Assembly: GCA_003290165.1 (NCBI GenBank) | Contig: QNQO01006212.1 | Location: forward strand, 124,001 to 188,000 | Reading direction: 5' to 3' | Origin: Berberis thunbergii | Lineage: Eukaryota > Streptophyta > Magnoliopsida > Ranunculales > Berberidaceae | DNA length: 64,000 nucleotides | Shown here: positions 46,866 to 56,850 of the stretch, in pieces | How the letters are laid out: every line of letters begins with the position of its first letter | Position numbering within the stretch: position 1 is the first letter of the stretch | The notes under the pieces: model-generated | Database searches by the model: none | The model's input: only the letters and a program-made list of their open reading frames with translations | What the model was told of the DNA's origin: nothing | Made by a program: the position numbers and the translations under genes

Positions 46866-47115
46866 TAGGCCCGACCCTAAGGACATGTAGTGCATACGGC
46901 GCATATGAACCCCTGTAAAAAAAATTCAATTATAGGCTCCTTACTTTAAGAATAACTCTCCCAACTAAGCCAATTATTGAAGTCGTTCTAGTGGTATCTT
47001 TAACTTAGCTTTAATAAGCAAAGTCAGGGTTTCAAGTTTTATTTATTTATTTTCCTTCGGGCCACAATTTGGCGTCTCGCGTAGTGCCCCCCCCCAAACC
47101 TCAGGGTCGGCCCTG
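46866..47115. mobile_element. hAT-type MITE, 250 bp
   Basis: Ends TAGGCCCGACCCTAAGG and CCTCAGGGTCGGCCCTG are complements with few mismatches. The 8-bp target duplication is AACACGAA / AACACAAA (7 of 8). Confidence 0.8.
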
Positions 47116-47419
47116 AACACAAACATGGCAATAATATGTGACACCATTCTTAAATGGGTAGGGTTGAATTCCACACCTTATAACCACCATCGCATTGGTC
47201 TATGCGAGATATCAAATCACACCTGCAAGAGTCCATTTAAGGGTTAATGCAGGACTATGCCATTATTCTCACACTCGCTTCTGCGATTTCTTACTAGTGT
47301 AATGCCCCATTTTTTGCAAATAAATGTAATTTATATGATTTTCAATATTTAAATAGTGAAATATTTATATAAGTTGTAATTATATCATTTTTTTAAACAT
47401 TAAGTATGGCAAATATGAA

Positions 47420-48470
47420 TAACGAGTTTTGTCTTCTTTGTTGGTAGTGGTGTTGGGGATGATCCAGTTGATGGACAACTAATGACAACCTCTAACCGAA
47501 AGGTGATTGCAAAAAAGGGTAAAGAAAATATGGAAGAGAAAATAAAAAGAATGCAACAACAGAGGGAACAAGAAGTGGCGAAGAAGAGGAGATATGATGA
47601 AATGGCGAGCGATTTTATTGAGTAATACGAAGCACAAGACAATAATCAAATTGGAAAGTCAACTCAAATCATAAAGTCAAGGTCGTGTTGGTGGTGAGGG
47701 TGTTGTACATGAGGGTGGGCGGAGGAGGTGACAAAGGAAGAGGAGGGAAAAGATGATGAGGATGGGGATGGGGATGATGAGGAACCAATTTTTCTTATTG
47801 AATCTGATTCTGATGAAGAAGGTGAGAGTGTTTCGTATCTTGGTGATCCCAATATGACTTAGTATTAAAGGATTAATATGGACCTGTTTCTCGAGCCACT
47901 AATTGGGATTGTGACGAGGTAATTATAATATTTTTTAGTCATTAAAATATCTAAATGTTCTTGTTTTAATATTATTTCAACATTGAATATTTTTTCTTAT
48001 TGCTTATTGTATTTAGGAACGAGGAGAATTGAGATGTCAGCATCAATTTAAGAACTTTTTAGATTGAAAGTTGAGACATGAGCCCAAAGAAGTAAGGACA
48101 ATTATCTATAAGAATGATCTACGTCATTTAATTACCTATTGTAAAAATCATGTCGATAGGGTGACAATTTGTGTTTTCGTAGAGCATTGACAACCTAAGA
48201 ACAACACTTTTGACTTCTCTTTTGAAGATATGACCATCATCTTGGATGATGTCTATTGTATTACTCAGTTGCCGATAGTTGGTAAGTCTATTATGGCAAA
48301 GAAAAAATAAGATGAAGGCACATAAATGTGTCAAACTGTTGGTGAATAGTTTGGGCATTAAAGGAAGCATATCCAGAAAAATATTAGTTTTTTGGAGATG
48401 AAGTTTGGTAAGGATAATCGTTTTGGAAAAACGAATATAACTTATTCTCTTCAAAGGAAATAACAAATTG
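47420..48470 (+). pseudogene. Plant mobile domain (PMD, MAIN-like) gene remnant
   Basis: A first part (47450-47900) encodes a basic-acidic region with a Glu/Lys-rich helix (KRMQQQREQEVAKKRR) and an acidic stretch ending in IESDSDEEGE. A GT-AG-like gap leads to the second part (about 48015-48310) with LRHLITYCKNHVDRVTICVFVEH, then NNTFDFSFEDMTIILDDVYCITQLPIVG, each split here by stops. The block TFDFSFEDMTIILDDV is the diagnostic PMD motif found in MAIN/MAIL proteins and in many Ty3 and MULE transposons. Multiple stops make it a pseudogene. The acidic-basic upstream exon suggests a transposon-borne PMD gene. Confidence 0.7.
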
Positions 48471-48891
48471 TTAGGGATTACTCCACGTTGAGGAGACTCA
48501 TAATCCATTTTCCATGGAAGTGATACCTGACAAATCATGAACACAAGGCAAAACAAGTGTCGAGAATGAAATGAACGTTTATTTATGATCATCAGACGAT
48601 GGACTGATTTCAAGAAGTTATAAATGGATCATCCTTATTTATGAGGAATAATGAGAGTTCTGAAATTACACTGTCCTGAATTGAAGGAGAAATCACTCTA
48701 TTTTTCTCGATAAATCTTTTTCAAGATAAAGAAAGAAAAGATATGTGAACATATAATTGGAGTAGGAGGTGGTTGCAGGAACAATTGAATACTAGTGTAA
48801 GAATGCTACGAGGTTCCCAGCAGTAAATTGGCATTGCTATTGCCTGTGGGCTGGAAAAGTTGATGCAGTTAAAGGTCAATAGGTCACGGGT
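48471..48891. other. Decayed sequence following the PMD remnant
   Basis: Stops in all frames. An exon-like piece (GLEKLMQLKVNRSRVVFIAQ, about 48850-48915) leads into the first duplication unit; family unknown. Confidence 0.35.
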
Positions 48892-50768
48892 AGTATTCAT
48901 AGCTCAAAGAACTGACCTTCATGGCATGCACCATTTTTAGGACCGAAAATTTAAGCCCTTAATTGAGAAATTCAAATTCAAAACGAAAAAAAAATGCAAA
49001 ATAGGGTTACTTTCAACCAATTTAATCCCTCAATTGAGACTGATTCTCAATTTTATCAAAACATGAAAGTTGTAGTACTATGAGTTATTTAATAAACACA
49101 ATTTAAATCACTTGAAAATGATTTTAAATAAGCAAGTTATGATCATTTTTCTAAAGTTGCGCAAATCTGTCTTGTAATGAAAACGGGATAGTATTCTTGA
49201 CTTTCGACCAACTTATGTACTCGATCAAGACCGATTCTCAAGTTGATCAAAACACAAAAGTTGTAGTACTCTGAGTTATCTAATATACAAAACTTTAATA
49301 ATTTGAAAATATTTTGAAATAAGCAAGTTATGGTCATTTTAGTAAAGCCGCGCAATCTGTCAAAAAAAGATTTTTGTTCGCAGAGTGCATTTCTTGTTCT
49401 CATTGTGCAATGCGGGGTATCCTAGATATCATGCAATGCACTCTGCGAACAAAATTTTTTTTCGGACAAATTGTGCAATTTTAGTAAAATGACCATAACT
49501 TGCTCATTTCAAAACGTTTTCAAGTGATTTAGGTAGTGTTTATTAGATAACTTAGAGTAGTATAACTTTTGTGTTTCAATCAACTTGAGAATTGGTCTCA
49601 ATCGAACACATAAGTTGGCCAAAAATCAGGAACACTATCCTGTTTTCATTACGAGACGGATTTGCGCGACTTTAGTAAATGACCATAATTTGCTAATTCA
49701 AAACATTTTCAAGTGATTCAAGTTCTTTTTATTAGATAACTACGAGTACTACAATATTTGTCTTTTGATGAGGTTGAGAATCAGTCTCAGTTAAGGGTTT
49801 AAATTGGTCGAAAGTTACCTATTTTGCGTTTTTTTCATTTTGAGTTTGAGTTTCTCTGTTATATTAAGTTATGCATATTTATTGAGTTTGGGTTTAAGGG
49901 TTTCGACTTTGAGGGGATTTTGAGAGTTTTCGAGGGAGAAAGGATATTTGCAAGAGATTTGAGTGTTGAGAGAGATTTGGAAGAGATTTGCAAAAGATTT
50001 CGAATAGAGAAGGGAGGAACCATTGTCGGTTTGAATGGTGAGGGGAAAAATGGATGGTTTTTGTTTATGTAGGCGGTGTGAGAAAATATGGTGGTGTGAG
50101 AAAGAAAGTAGGTGATGTGAGAGAGTAGAATGGTGTGAGAGAGAGGAAATAATGGTGTGGTATAGTCGCCGCCTTATGAGAATAAATAATTAACACTGGA
50201 TTAGCACATTCAAATAATGCCAAAAAGCTTTGGATCATGGCTGCAAATAACCTTTGAAAGTGTTATATTTGAGAGAAATCAAATAGTGTTCATTGTTGGG
50301 GGAAAACAAAGCAAACAAATATAAATAAATTGTATTAATGGAAGAATAAGTAATATCGCCAAACAAATATTCAATGCAAGTAAATAATCAATGCAAAATA
50401 AAGGACACAAAGATATATGTGAAAAACCCTTCAAGGTGAAAGATAAAAAATCACGGGGCAAATCTGATCAATACACTAATCAATAAAAGAAGTATAATGT
50501 TATTTTCATGTATTTTGCTCAAGGCTTGAGGAATACAATGAGCAATATAAGGATTATCTCACAAGAGCTTCAATCAACTTCCCAATCAAAGAAAGAATAC
50601 ACCGAAACAAGCGGTACCAAAATTCGGCAAAAAACATATCCAAAACACACTTGTGAGTCTTCAATCAAACCCCAACAATTAGCTCATCCTTCCCTTCTTT
50701 CTTTTCTCACAATGGAGTCACGCGCACGCAGCTGCCGCACGTCTGTTTTTTTTGTCCTGCTTATATAA
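48892..50768. repeat. Direct duplication, unit 1 (about 1.9 kb)
   Basis: From GGTCACGGGTAGTATTCATAGCTC to the GGAGTCACGCGCACGCAGCTG region it follows 51630-53750 closely. It contains a large palindrome (48966-49858) and, further right, an LTR-like stretch on the minus strand (about 50290-50768). It lacks roughly 200 bp present near the start of unit 2. Confidence 0.85.
48966..49858. repeat. Palindrome with internal subrepeats, unit 1
   Basis: Arms of about 430 bp are complementary, for example GAGAAATTCAAATTCAAAA (48964) with TTTTGAGTTTGAGTTTCTC (49838). Within each arm a roughly 170-bp subrepeat containing AGTTGTAGTACTNTGAGTTA and AAGCAAGTTATGATCATTTT occurs twice. The loop lies near 49410, around GGGGTATCCTAGATATC. 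Confidence 0.8.
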
Positions 50769-51629
50769 ACTAGCAATATACAAATGACATACACCACTAA
50801 GGTTACTTCATACAACATCAAGAGGCAACAACTTCAGGAAACCACATGCTTGCTAATACTATATGTTGTGCTAACATTCATTCAACCAAAAGGGTTTAAG
50901 TTTAAGGCTATACTATACTGAAGTTAACAATCATATATATATAGGCTAACAATTCAATTGCTAATCATACAACACCCAGGAAAGCCTAAAATGTTACTAG
51001 GCTAACAATCACAAATTTCCAAGTTAGCTAATTATTTTGGATTTTAATATAAATACAGTTAGTAAAAATGTCAAATCTAATAGGAATTTAATATAAATAC
51101 AGCCTAAAATACAGTTAGTATAAATACAGTTGCTAATCATACAACACCCAGTTAGTAACAATCACGCAGAAAATGTAACCTATGGTGCACTTGAAATACA
51201 ACGTTTTCACTACGAAGGAATTGGTTTTTTCTGAAAAAAAGATGAACGATACAATCAAACTCTAATAGGATGTGTGTCGTATGAATATGTGGATTGGTTT
51301 GGTTTGGTTATCTCCAACTCTCGATACAATCAAATCCAACTTTGGAAGATGGATATGGATTGAATTTGCGTTCGACGAAGAGAAAGAAAGGGAGAAAAAT
51401 ACCTTTGTGTGTGTTCTTCTTGGATTGGATTGGATTGATTACAGAAACAGATCTAGGGTTTCGTTGAAGAAGGTTGCTCAAATTTTTTTCTTTCTCTGTA
51501 GATTTGGTTTCACTTTTTTTTTTTTGCCCACTTTTAAGCCCACGTGACTGGCATGCGAGGATGGTGCACGTGCTTGGCACCATCCAGGCTAAACTCCAGG
51601 TAAAATAGCAGTGCTCCCTAGCATTGCTC
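50769..51629. other. Spacer between the duplication units
   Basis: No gene recognised. The part at 51230-51480 resembles a minus-strand 5' leader (AAACCCTAGATCTG-like). At 51560-51628 the sequence ends CTAGCATTGCTC, similar to the right end of the 9-bp-TSD foldback MITE family. Confidence 0.35.
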
Positions 51630-53750
51630 GGTCACGGGTAGTGTTCATAGCTCAAAGAATTGACCTTCATGGCATGCAGTGCCATTTTGAGGATCGAAAA
51701 TTTGAAGTCACCTGCTGTTGCGTTGTCGAACCTTCCATGGCTACAAAGAAATATGGATTAGAAGATGTTAGTTTCATTACGAGAAGGCAACGATTAAATC
51801 ACACCACCGCTGAGTTTTTTTTGGTTTTTTTTTTTACTTTCTCACACCACCAATAAATATGCATAACAGAGAAATTCAAACTCAAAACAAAAAAAATGCA
51901 AAATAGGGTTACTTTCAACCAATTTAATCCCTCAATTGAGACTGATTCTAAATTTCATCAAAACACTAAAGTTGTAGTACTATGAGTTATCTAATAAACA
52001 CAACTTTAATCACTTGAAAATGTTTTGAAATAAGCAAGTTATGATCATTTTACTAAAGTCGCGCAAGTCTGTCTTGCAATAAAAACGGAATAGTATTCTT
52101 GACTTTCGACCAACTTATGTGCTCGATCAAGACCGATTCTCAAGTTGATCAAGACACACAGGTTGTAGTACTCTGAGTTATCTAATAAATAAAACTTGAA
52201 TCACTTGAAAATATCTTGAAATAAGCAAGTTATGGTTATTTTAGTAAAGTCGCGCAATCTATCAAATTTTTTTTTCTGCAGAGTGCACTGTAGGGTATCT
52301 GAGATACCCCTCATTGTTCAATGCGAACAGGAAAAAACAATTTCATGTTTACATTGTGCAATGTGTGGTATCTTTCACAATTTGGGGTATCCTAGATATC
52401 CCGCAGTGCACTCTGTGAACATAAATTTCTTTTGGACAGATTGCGCGACTTTAGTAAAATAACCACAACTTGCTCATTTCAAAACGTTTTCAAGTGATTT
52501 AAGTAGTGTTTGTTAGATAACTCAGAGTACTATAATTTTTGTGTTTCAATCAACTTGAGAATCGGTCTCGATCGAGTACATAACTTGGTCGAAAGTCAGG
52601 AACACTATTCCGTTTTCATTACAAGACGAATTTACGCGACTTTAGTAAAATTGTCATAACTTGCTCATTGCAAAACATTTTCAAGTGATTCAAGTTGTGT
52701 TTATTAGATAAGTAAGAGTACTATAATATTTGTGTTCTAATGAGATTGAGAATTGGTCTTAGCTAAGGGTTTAAATTGGTCGAAAGTTACCTATTTTGCA
52801 TTTTTTCGTTTTGAGTTTCTCGGCTATGTTAAGTTATGCATATTTATTGAGTTTGGGTTTAAGAGTTTCAATTTTGAGAGTTTTCGAGGAAGAGGGAGGA
52901 TATTTGCAAGAGAATTGAGTGTGGGGAGAGATTTGCAAAAGCTTTCGAATGGGGAAGGGAGGAACCATTGTCGATTTGAATGACGAGGGAAAAATATGGA
53001 TGATTTTTGTTTATATAGGCAGTATGAGAAAGTATGGTGGTGTGAGAAAGAAATTAGGTGGTGTGAGAGAGTAAAATGGTGTGAGAGAGAAAAAATAATG
53101 GTGTGGTATAATCACCGCCTATGAGAATAGTTAACACTGGATTAGCACATTCAAATAATGCCAAAAAGCTTTGGATCGTGGCTGCAAATAACCTTTGAAA
53201 GTGTTACATTCTAGAGAAATCAAATAGTGTTCATTGTTAGGGAAAACAAACCAACCAACCAACTACAAATAAATTTTATCAGTGGAAGAATAAGTAATAT
53301 CGCCAGACAAAAATTCAATGTAAGCAAATAATCAATGTAAAATAAATGACACAAAGATATATGTGAAAAACCTTTCAAGGTGAAAGATAAAAAATCACGG
53401 GGCAAATCTGATCAATACACTAATCAATAAAAAAAAAAGTATAATGTTATTTTCAAGCATTTTGCTCAAAGCTTGAAGAATACAAGGAACAATATAATAA
53501 TTACCTCACAAGAGCTTTAATCAACTTCCCAATCAAAGAAAGAATACACCGAAACAAATGACATCAAAATTTAGCAAGAAACAAATCCAAAACACACTTG
53601 TAAGTCTTCAATCAAACCTAAATAATCAACTCCTCATTCCCTTCTTTCTTCTTTCTCAATGGAGTCACGCGCACGCAGCTGCCCGCACGTCAATGCACAC
53701 AGTCGGTCTATTGTTGTTGTTTGTTTTTTTTTTTTACTGCTTTTATAAAT
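51630..53750. repeat. Direct duplication, unit 2 (about 2.1 kb)
   Basis: Second copy of 48892-50768, with substitutions and one extra segment (about 51690-51860). Its start encodes an open exon-like frame (RSRVVFIAQRIDLHGMQCH, then FEDRKFEVTCCCVVEPSMA) that I cannot assign. Its right end runs into TTTATAAAT, the insertion target of the next MITE. Confidence 0.85.
51852..52850. repeat. Palindrome with internal subrepeats, unit 2
   Basis: AATAAATATGCATAAC at 51852 pairs with GTTATGCATATTTATT near 52834-52850, and the arms carry the same subrepeats as the unit 1 palindrome. The loop near 52330 holds two inverted GGGTATC/GATACCC pieces. Confidence 0.8.
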
Positions 53751-53928
53751 GGAAAATTCTAGGGGTCGAGGGAGGGAGCGAGGGATGGGTGGTAGCCACC
53801 CATCCGCCTCGAGATAAGCAATATTGCACATTTCGAATTTGATACGCTTATCTCGAGGCGGATGGGTGGCTACCACCCATCCCTCGCCCCCTTTCCCTCG
53901 CTCCCTCCCTCGCTCTGTAGCAAAGCTC
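53751..53928. mobile_element. Foldback MITE with 9-bp target duplication, 178 bp
   Basis: GGAAAATTCTAGGGGTCGAG...CTGTAGCAAAGCTC, nearly the same ends as the 30858 copy. Perfect target duplication TTTATAAAT (53742-53750, 53929-53937). The arms GATGGGTGGTAGCCACCCATC and complement fold around an AT centre. Confidence 0.9.
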
Positions 53929-53938
53929 TTTATAAATA

Positions 53939-54129
53939 CGGGAATTCTAAATGTCGAGGGAAAGGGCGAGGAAAACAGCGAGGTAAAAGAGGTGGCGGGG
54001 GGTGAACCGTTCACCCCCCTCGAGATGCGCGCATGACACACATCTCGAGGGGGGTGAACGGTTCACCCCCCGCCACCTCCTTTACCTCGCTGTTTTCCTC
54101 GCCCTTTCCCTCGACGCATAGCAAAGCTC
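53939..54129. mobile_element. Second foldback MITE of the family, inserted into the first one's target duplication, 191 bp
   Basis: CGGGAATTCTAAATGTCGAGG...CGCATAGCAAAGCTC, with perfect 9-bp duplication TTATAAATA (53930-53938, 54130-54138). Its interior (GGGGGTGAACGGTTCACCCC arms) differs from the neighbour, so this is an independent insertion and not a tandem duplication. Confidence 0.88.
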
Positions 54130-54983
54130 TTATAAATATCAAGGTAGCCCTAGCTCTTTATTTTCAGGGCCTGGTCCAGCCTAATGGGCTGGACCCAACC
54201 CAACACTATTCGGCCAATTTAAGCCTTCATTTAGCATTTGAGAGTGAAAGATCATTGAGGAGAGGGTTGCATGCAGTTTACAAATGGGGGATCTTAGCAC
54301 CAATTGCTGAACGTCTTCACTGAGGGTGTTTGGAAGCCATAGTAGCACCCTCCCACCAATCTAGCATTCACAAGATCTATTACGGATATGCTTTTACACA
54401 ACTGTTATTTTTACCTGCATAAGTGTCAAAGTTTTTAGACAGATATCATGGATTGATAGCATGTCCCTAGCCTCCCTAACAATATTGTTTTTAAGCACTA
54501 AAGTTCAATTAAAGTGTCGAAATTAGGTTTCGAAAGCTTAAATTGTGTAATTTCAAGTATGCTCCTACCAAGTGAAACTATTTCTATATATCTAGCAAAA
54601 TTTCTACATTCTAATAAATGAAAGGGGCAGCAAACACCTTCTTTTATTAAATTTGTATTCAGACAATTTGATTTCCAACTCACTAAATCTCAAAGCTCTA
54701 ATCTAGTTCATTTTTTTTATTGAAAGCTAAAAAGGAAACTAAATTGTGACACCTTTGATCCTCTCCAAAATAGGAAACACTACAACTCAAATGTAAACTT
54801 TACCAACTTACCTTCCATTGCTTAGCAAAGTTTTTGAATTACTAGCCGTTGGAAAACTTAATAAACTCACACTATATCTTCTCCAAAGACAACCATGTAC
54901 TTGCAAGTAAAATCTTCATGGATTTCTGTTCCTCAAACTGAGAGAAGAAAATATTCTCCAACTAGATTTATATCGTTCTAACA
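54130..54983. other. Upstream region of the LBD gene
   Basis: No other gene seen; AT-rich sequence presumably including the LBD promoter. No convincing TATA box position was settled. Confidence 0.4.
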
Positions 54984-55896
54984 ATGATTTCGACTCGCTG
55001 CGCAGCTTGCAAGTATCTAAGGCGAAGATGCCCTCAAGATTGCATATTTTCTCCATATTTTCCATCCACTAATCCTCAGAGATTTACTTGTGTTCACAAA
55101 ATCTTTGGTGCTAGCAATGTCGCCAAGATGCTTAAGGTACTTATAATATTTTCATATAATTATCACACATTATTAATGTTCATCACAAGTTATTAATTGA
55201 TGATATTTCTGATTAATTACCAAGTTATTTATTAATGATAATTAGTTACAAGTTACGGGCAATAAAAAAGCATCAGGCAACTGGTTGAATTGTCATCAGG
55301 CCGGCTTAGTTCATTTTGTTTAGACCATGCATGCACATCGGTTTATTTAACAATACTACAAAACATATCGATCATTTCTTTACCGAAGAGTTAAAAATAT
55401 TTGACTTCGTGTTGTGTTTGCTACCATCCCTCGTCTAGTGTAAGAACTATTTTCGGCAAAAATGCTTAAACAACACTCGTCCAAGAAAACTAATTTCTAT
55501 TCGAAAAGTAACAATTATATTACAAAAATTTCAATCAGGATTAACTAATTATGTATATCGCTTTGTTTACAGCAAGTCCCTGTTCATAAAAGAGATGATA
55601 CAGTGGATACATTAATAATGGAGGCACAAAGCAGGATTCAAGATCCAGTTTATGGGTGTGTTGGAATAATCAGTCATCTTCAACAAGAAATACGTGATAC
55701 AGAATCTCAACTTGCCAAAGCCCGAGCTGAAATTGCCTTCAATGTACAACAACAATCGCATCATCTTCAGACAAATCTTTTGCGGTTTCAACAATTTGAA
55801 GGCTCATCATTTCTTAACAATGTATCGCACGAAGAAATGCCTATCTTCCTTGCGGACCAAACCTTTGCTCATCCTTTTGTTCAAATGCCTAAATAA
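54984..55896 (+). CDS. LOB-domain (LBD/ASL) protein, LBD23/24-like, two exons
   Basis: LBD proteins are plant-specific DNA-binding regulators of organ boundaries and lateral organ development. Exon 1 (54984-55136) and exon 2 (55573-55896) join at a phase-0 GT-AG intron to give 158 residues plus stop. The zinc-binding C block is RCAACKYLRRRCPQDC (C-x2-C-x6-C-x3-C, residues 6-20). The GAS block (FTCVHKIFGASNVAKMLK) ends exon 1, where LBD genes usually have their intron. Exon 2 has DPVYGCVGII and a leucine-zipper-like stretch (HLQQEIRDTESQLAKARAEI), making it class I. The short C-terminal tail resembles LBD23 and LBD24. The first residues MIST are less usual. The frame and splice sites are intact, so it is probably functional. 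Confidence 0.92.
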
Positions 55897-56224
55897 GTTT
55901 ACTTCCAAGTGAAAAAATAACAAAATATGTCTCTATAGATCAAGTACGCAAGAAACTTTTTATGAAACAAAAAAGTTTTAAGTTTATTTGCTCTCATTAC
56001 ATTTTAAATAAAAGGGTAACATCTCCGATTTTCTCATTAACTTACAAAAAGCGTATAGTGCTCTTTTTTAATTAAATAATTTGTTTTCATTTTCTTTTTT
56101 TTCACTCTACCCCTGTGTTAAATGGTTGTGGAAAGACTATTTTGTTGAAAATTCAGTATTTCCATAACGTTATTTTAGTCAGTGATTTCATTGCCTTTCC
56201 CTTTTCATGGCATTTTGAAAGCTA
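55897..56224. other. 3' flank of the LBD gene
   Basis: AT-rich; no gene seen. Confidence 0.4.
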
Positions 56225-56395
56225 TTCACTACTTCGTCCAGAAGCATGATGCTACTGATAGTCTTGGTTTTATGCCCTATTAGAAGATTGAAGTAGTTTT
56301 GCGAATGTTTGCATATGAACTCCCAATGGATGGCCTTGATGTATATTATGTTGGGATAGTGTTAGCTTGAATAGCCCCAAATCAAATAAGGAAGA
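56225..56395 (+). pseudogene. PIF/Harbinger transposase fragment (plant_tran type)
   Basis: YFVQKHDATDSLGFMPY, then KIEVVLRMFAYELPMDGLDVY after a stop, resemble the conserved block of plant Harbinger transposases (QKxDAxGxLGL...LRMLAYGxPADxxDEY). Only about 55 codons remain, with one stop. Upstream and downstream sequence no longer align by eye. Confidence 0.6.
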
Positions 56396-56689
56396 ATTAC
56401 CATAAAAGTTTATAAGGAGGTGTCCACTCACAAGTAATGTAGGCAAAACTACAATTCAAATGTTGCAAGGTTGCTAAAACCAATGATATTCTAGAAGAAA
56501 GAGCACGAACCAGGATTTGGACTTGGACAAGCCCAATTCCGAACCGTGCCCACCCCTACTTCCAACAACATATAACACTTGGTCATTCTAGGGCTAGGTA
56601 GCATGAATATAGTCTAAGACAAACTATTTTAGGGGTGCTCGGATTTTCCTGTGTCTCTCATTAAGTATTTTTTTTCTTTCCTGTAGCTA
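56396..56689. other. Intergenic stretch
   Basis: No gene seen; the phrase GTGCCCACCCCTA near 56545 is a hAT MITE-type end without a visible partner. Confidence 0.35.
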
Positions 56690-56850
56690 ATGGTGTGTTT
56701 GGTTGCATGAAATCCTATGTCATGGGAATCCATGAGAAAACTCCTATATTTTAGGCCAATTTGATGTATCACATTACATCCACCATTTGATTTTGTGATC
56801 AATGGTGGGAAAGAAAGTCACATGAACATGAGAATCACACTCCTTGACAT
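56690..56850. mobile_element. Tourist-like MITE, left half
   Basis: GGTGTGTTTGGTTGCATG and the following 150 bp match the left half of 8307-8624 up to the central hairpin; the right half is lost. Confidence 0.75.

Noticed and set aside
50279..50461. Membrane-like minus frames repeated at 53220-53405 as a small gene pair
   Set aside because: They are the same part of the 2-kb duplication; the sequence looks like an LTR, has no recognised domain and ends differently in each copy.
53558..54323. Open frames through the two foldback MITEs
   Set aside because: They arise from the palindromic GC-rich arms; the same peptide appears on both strands.
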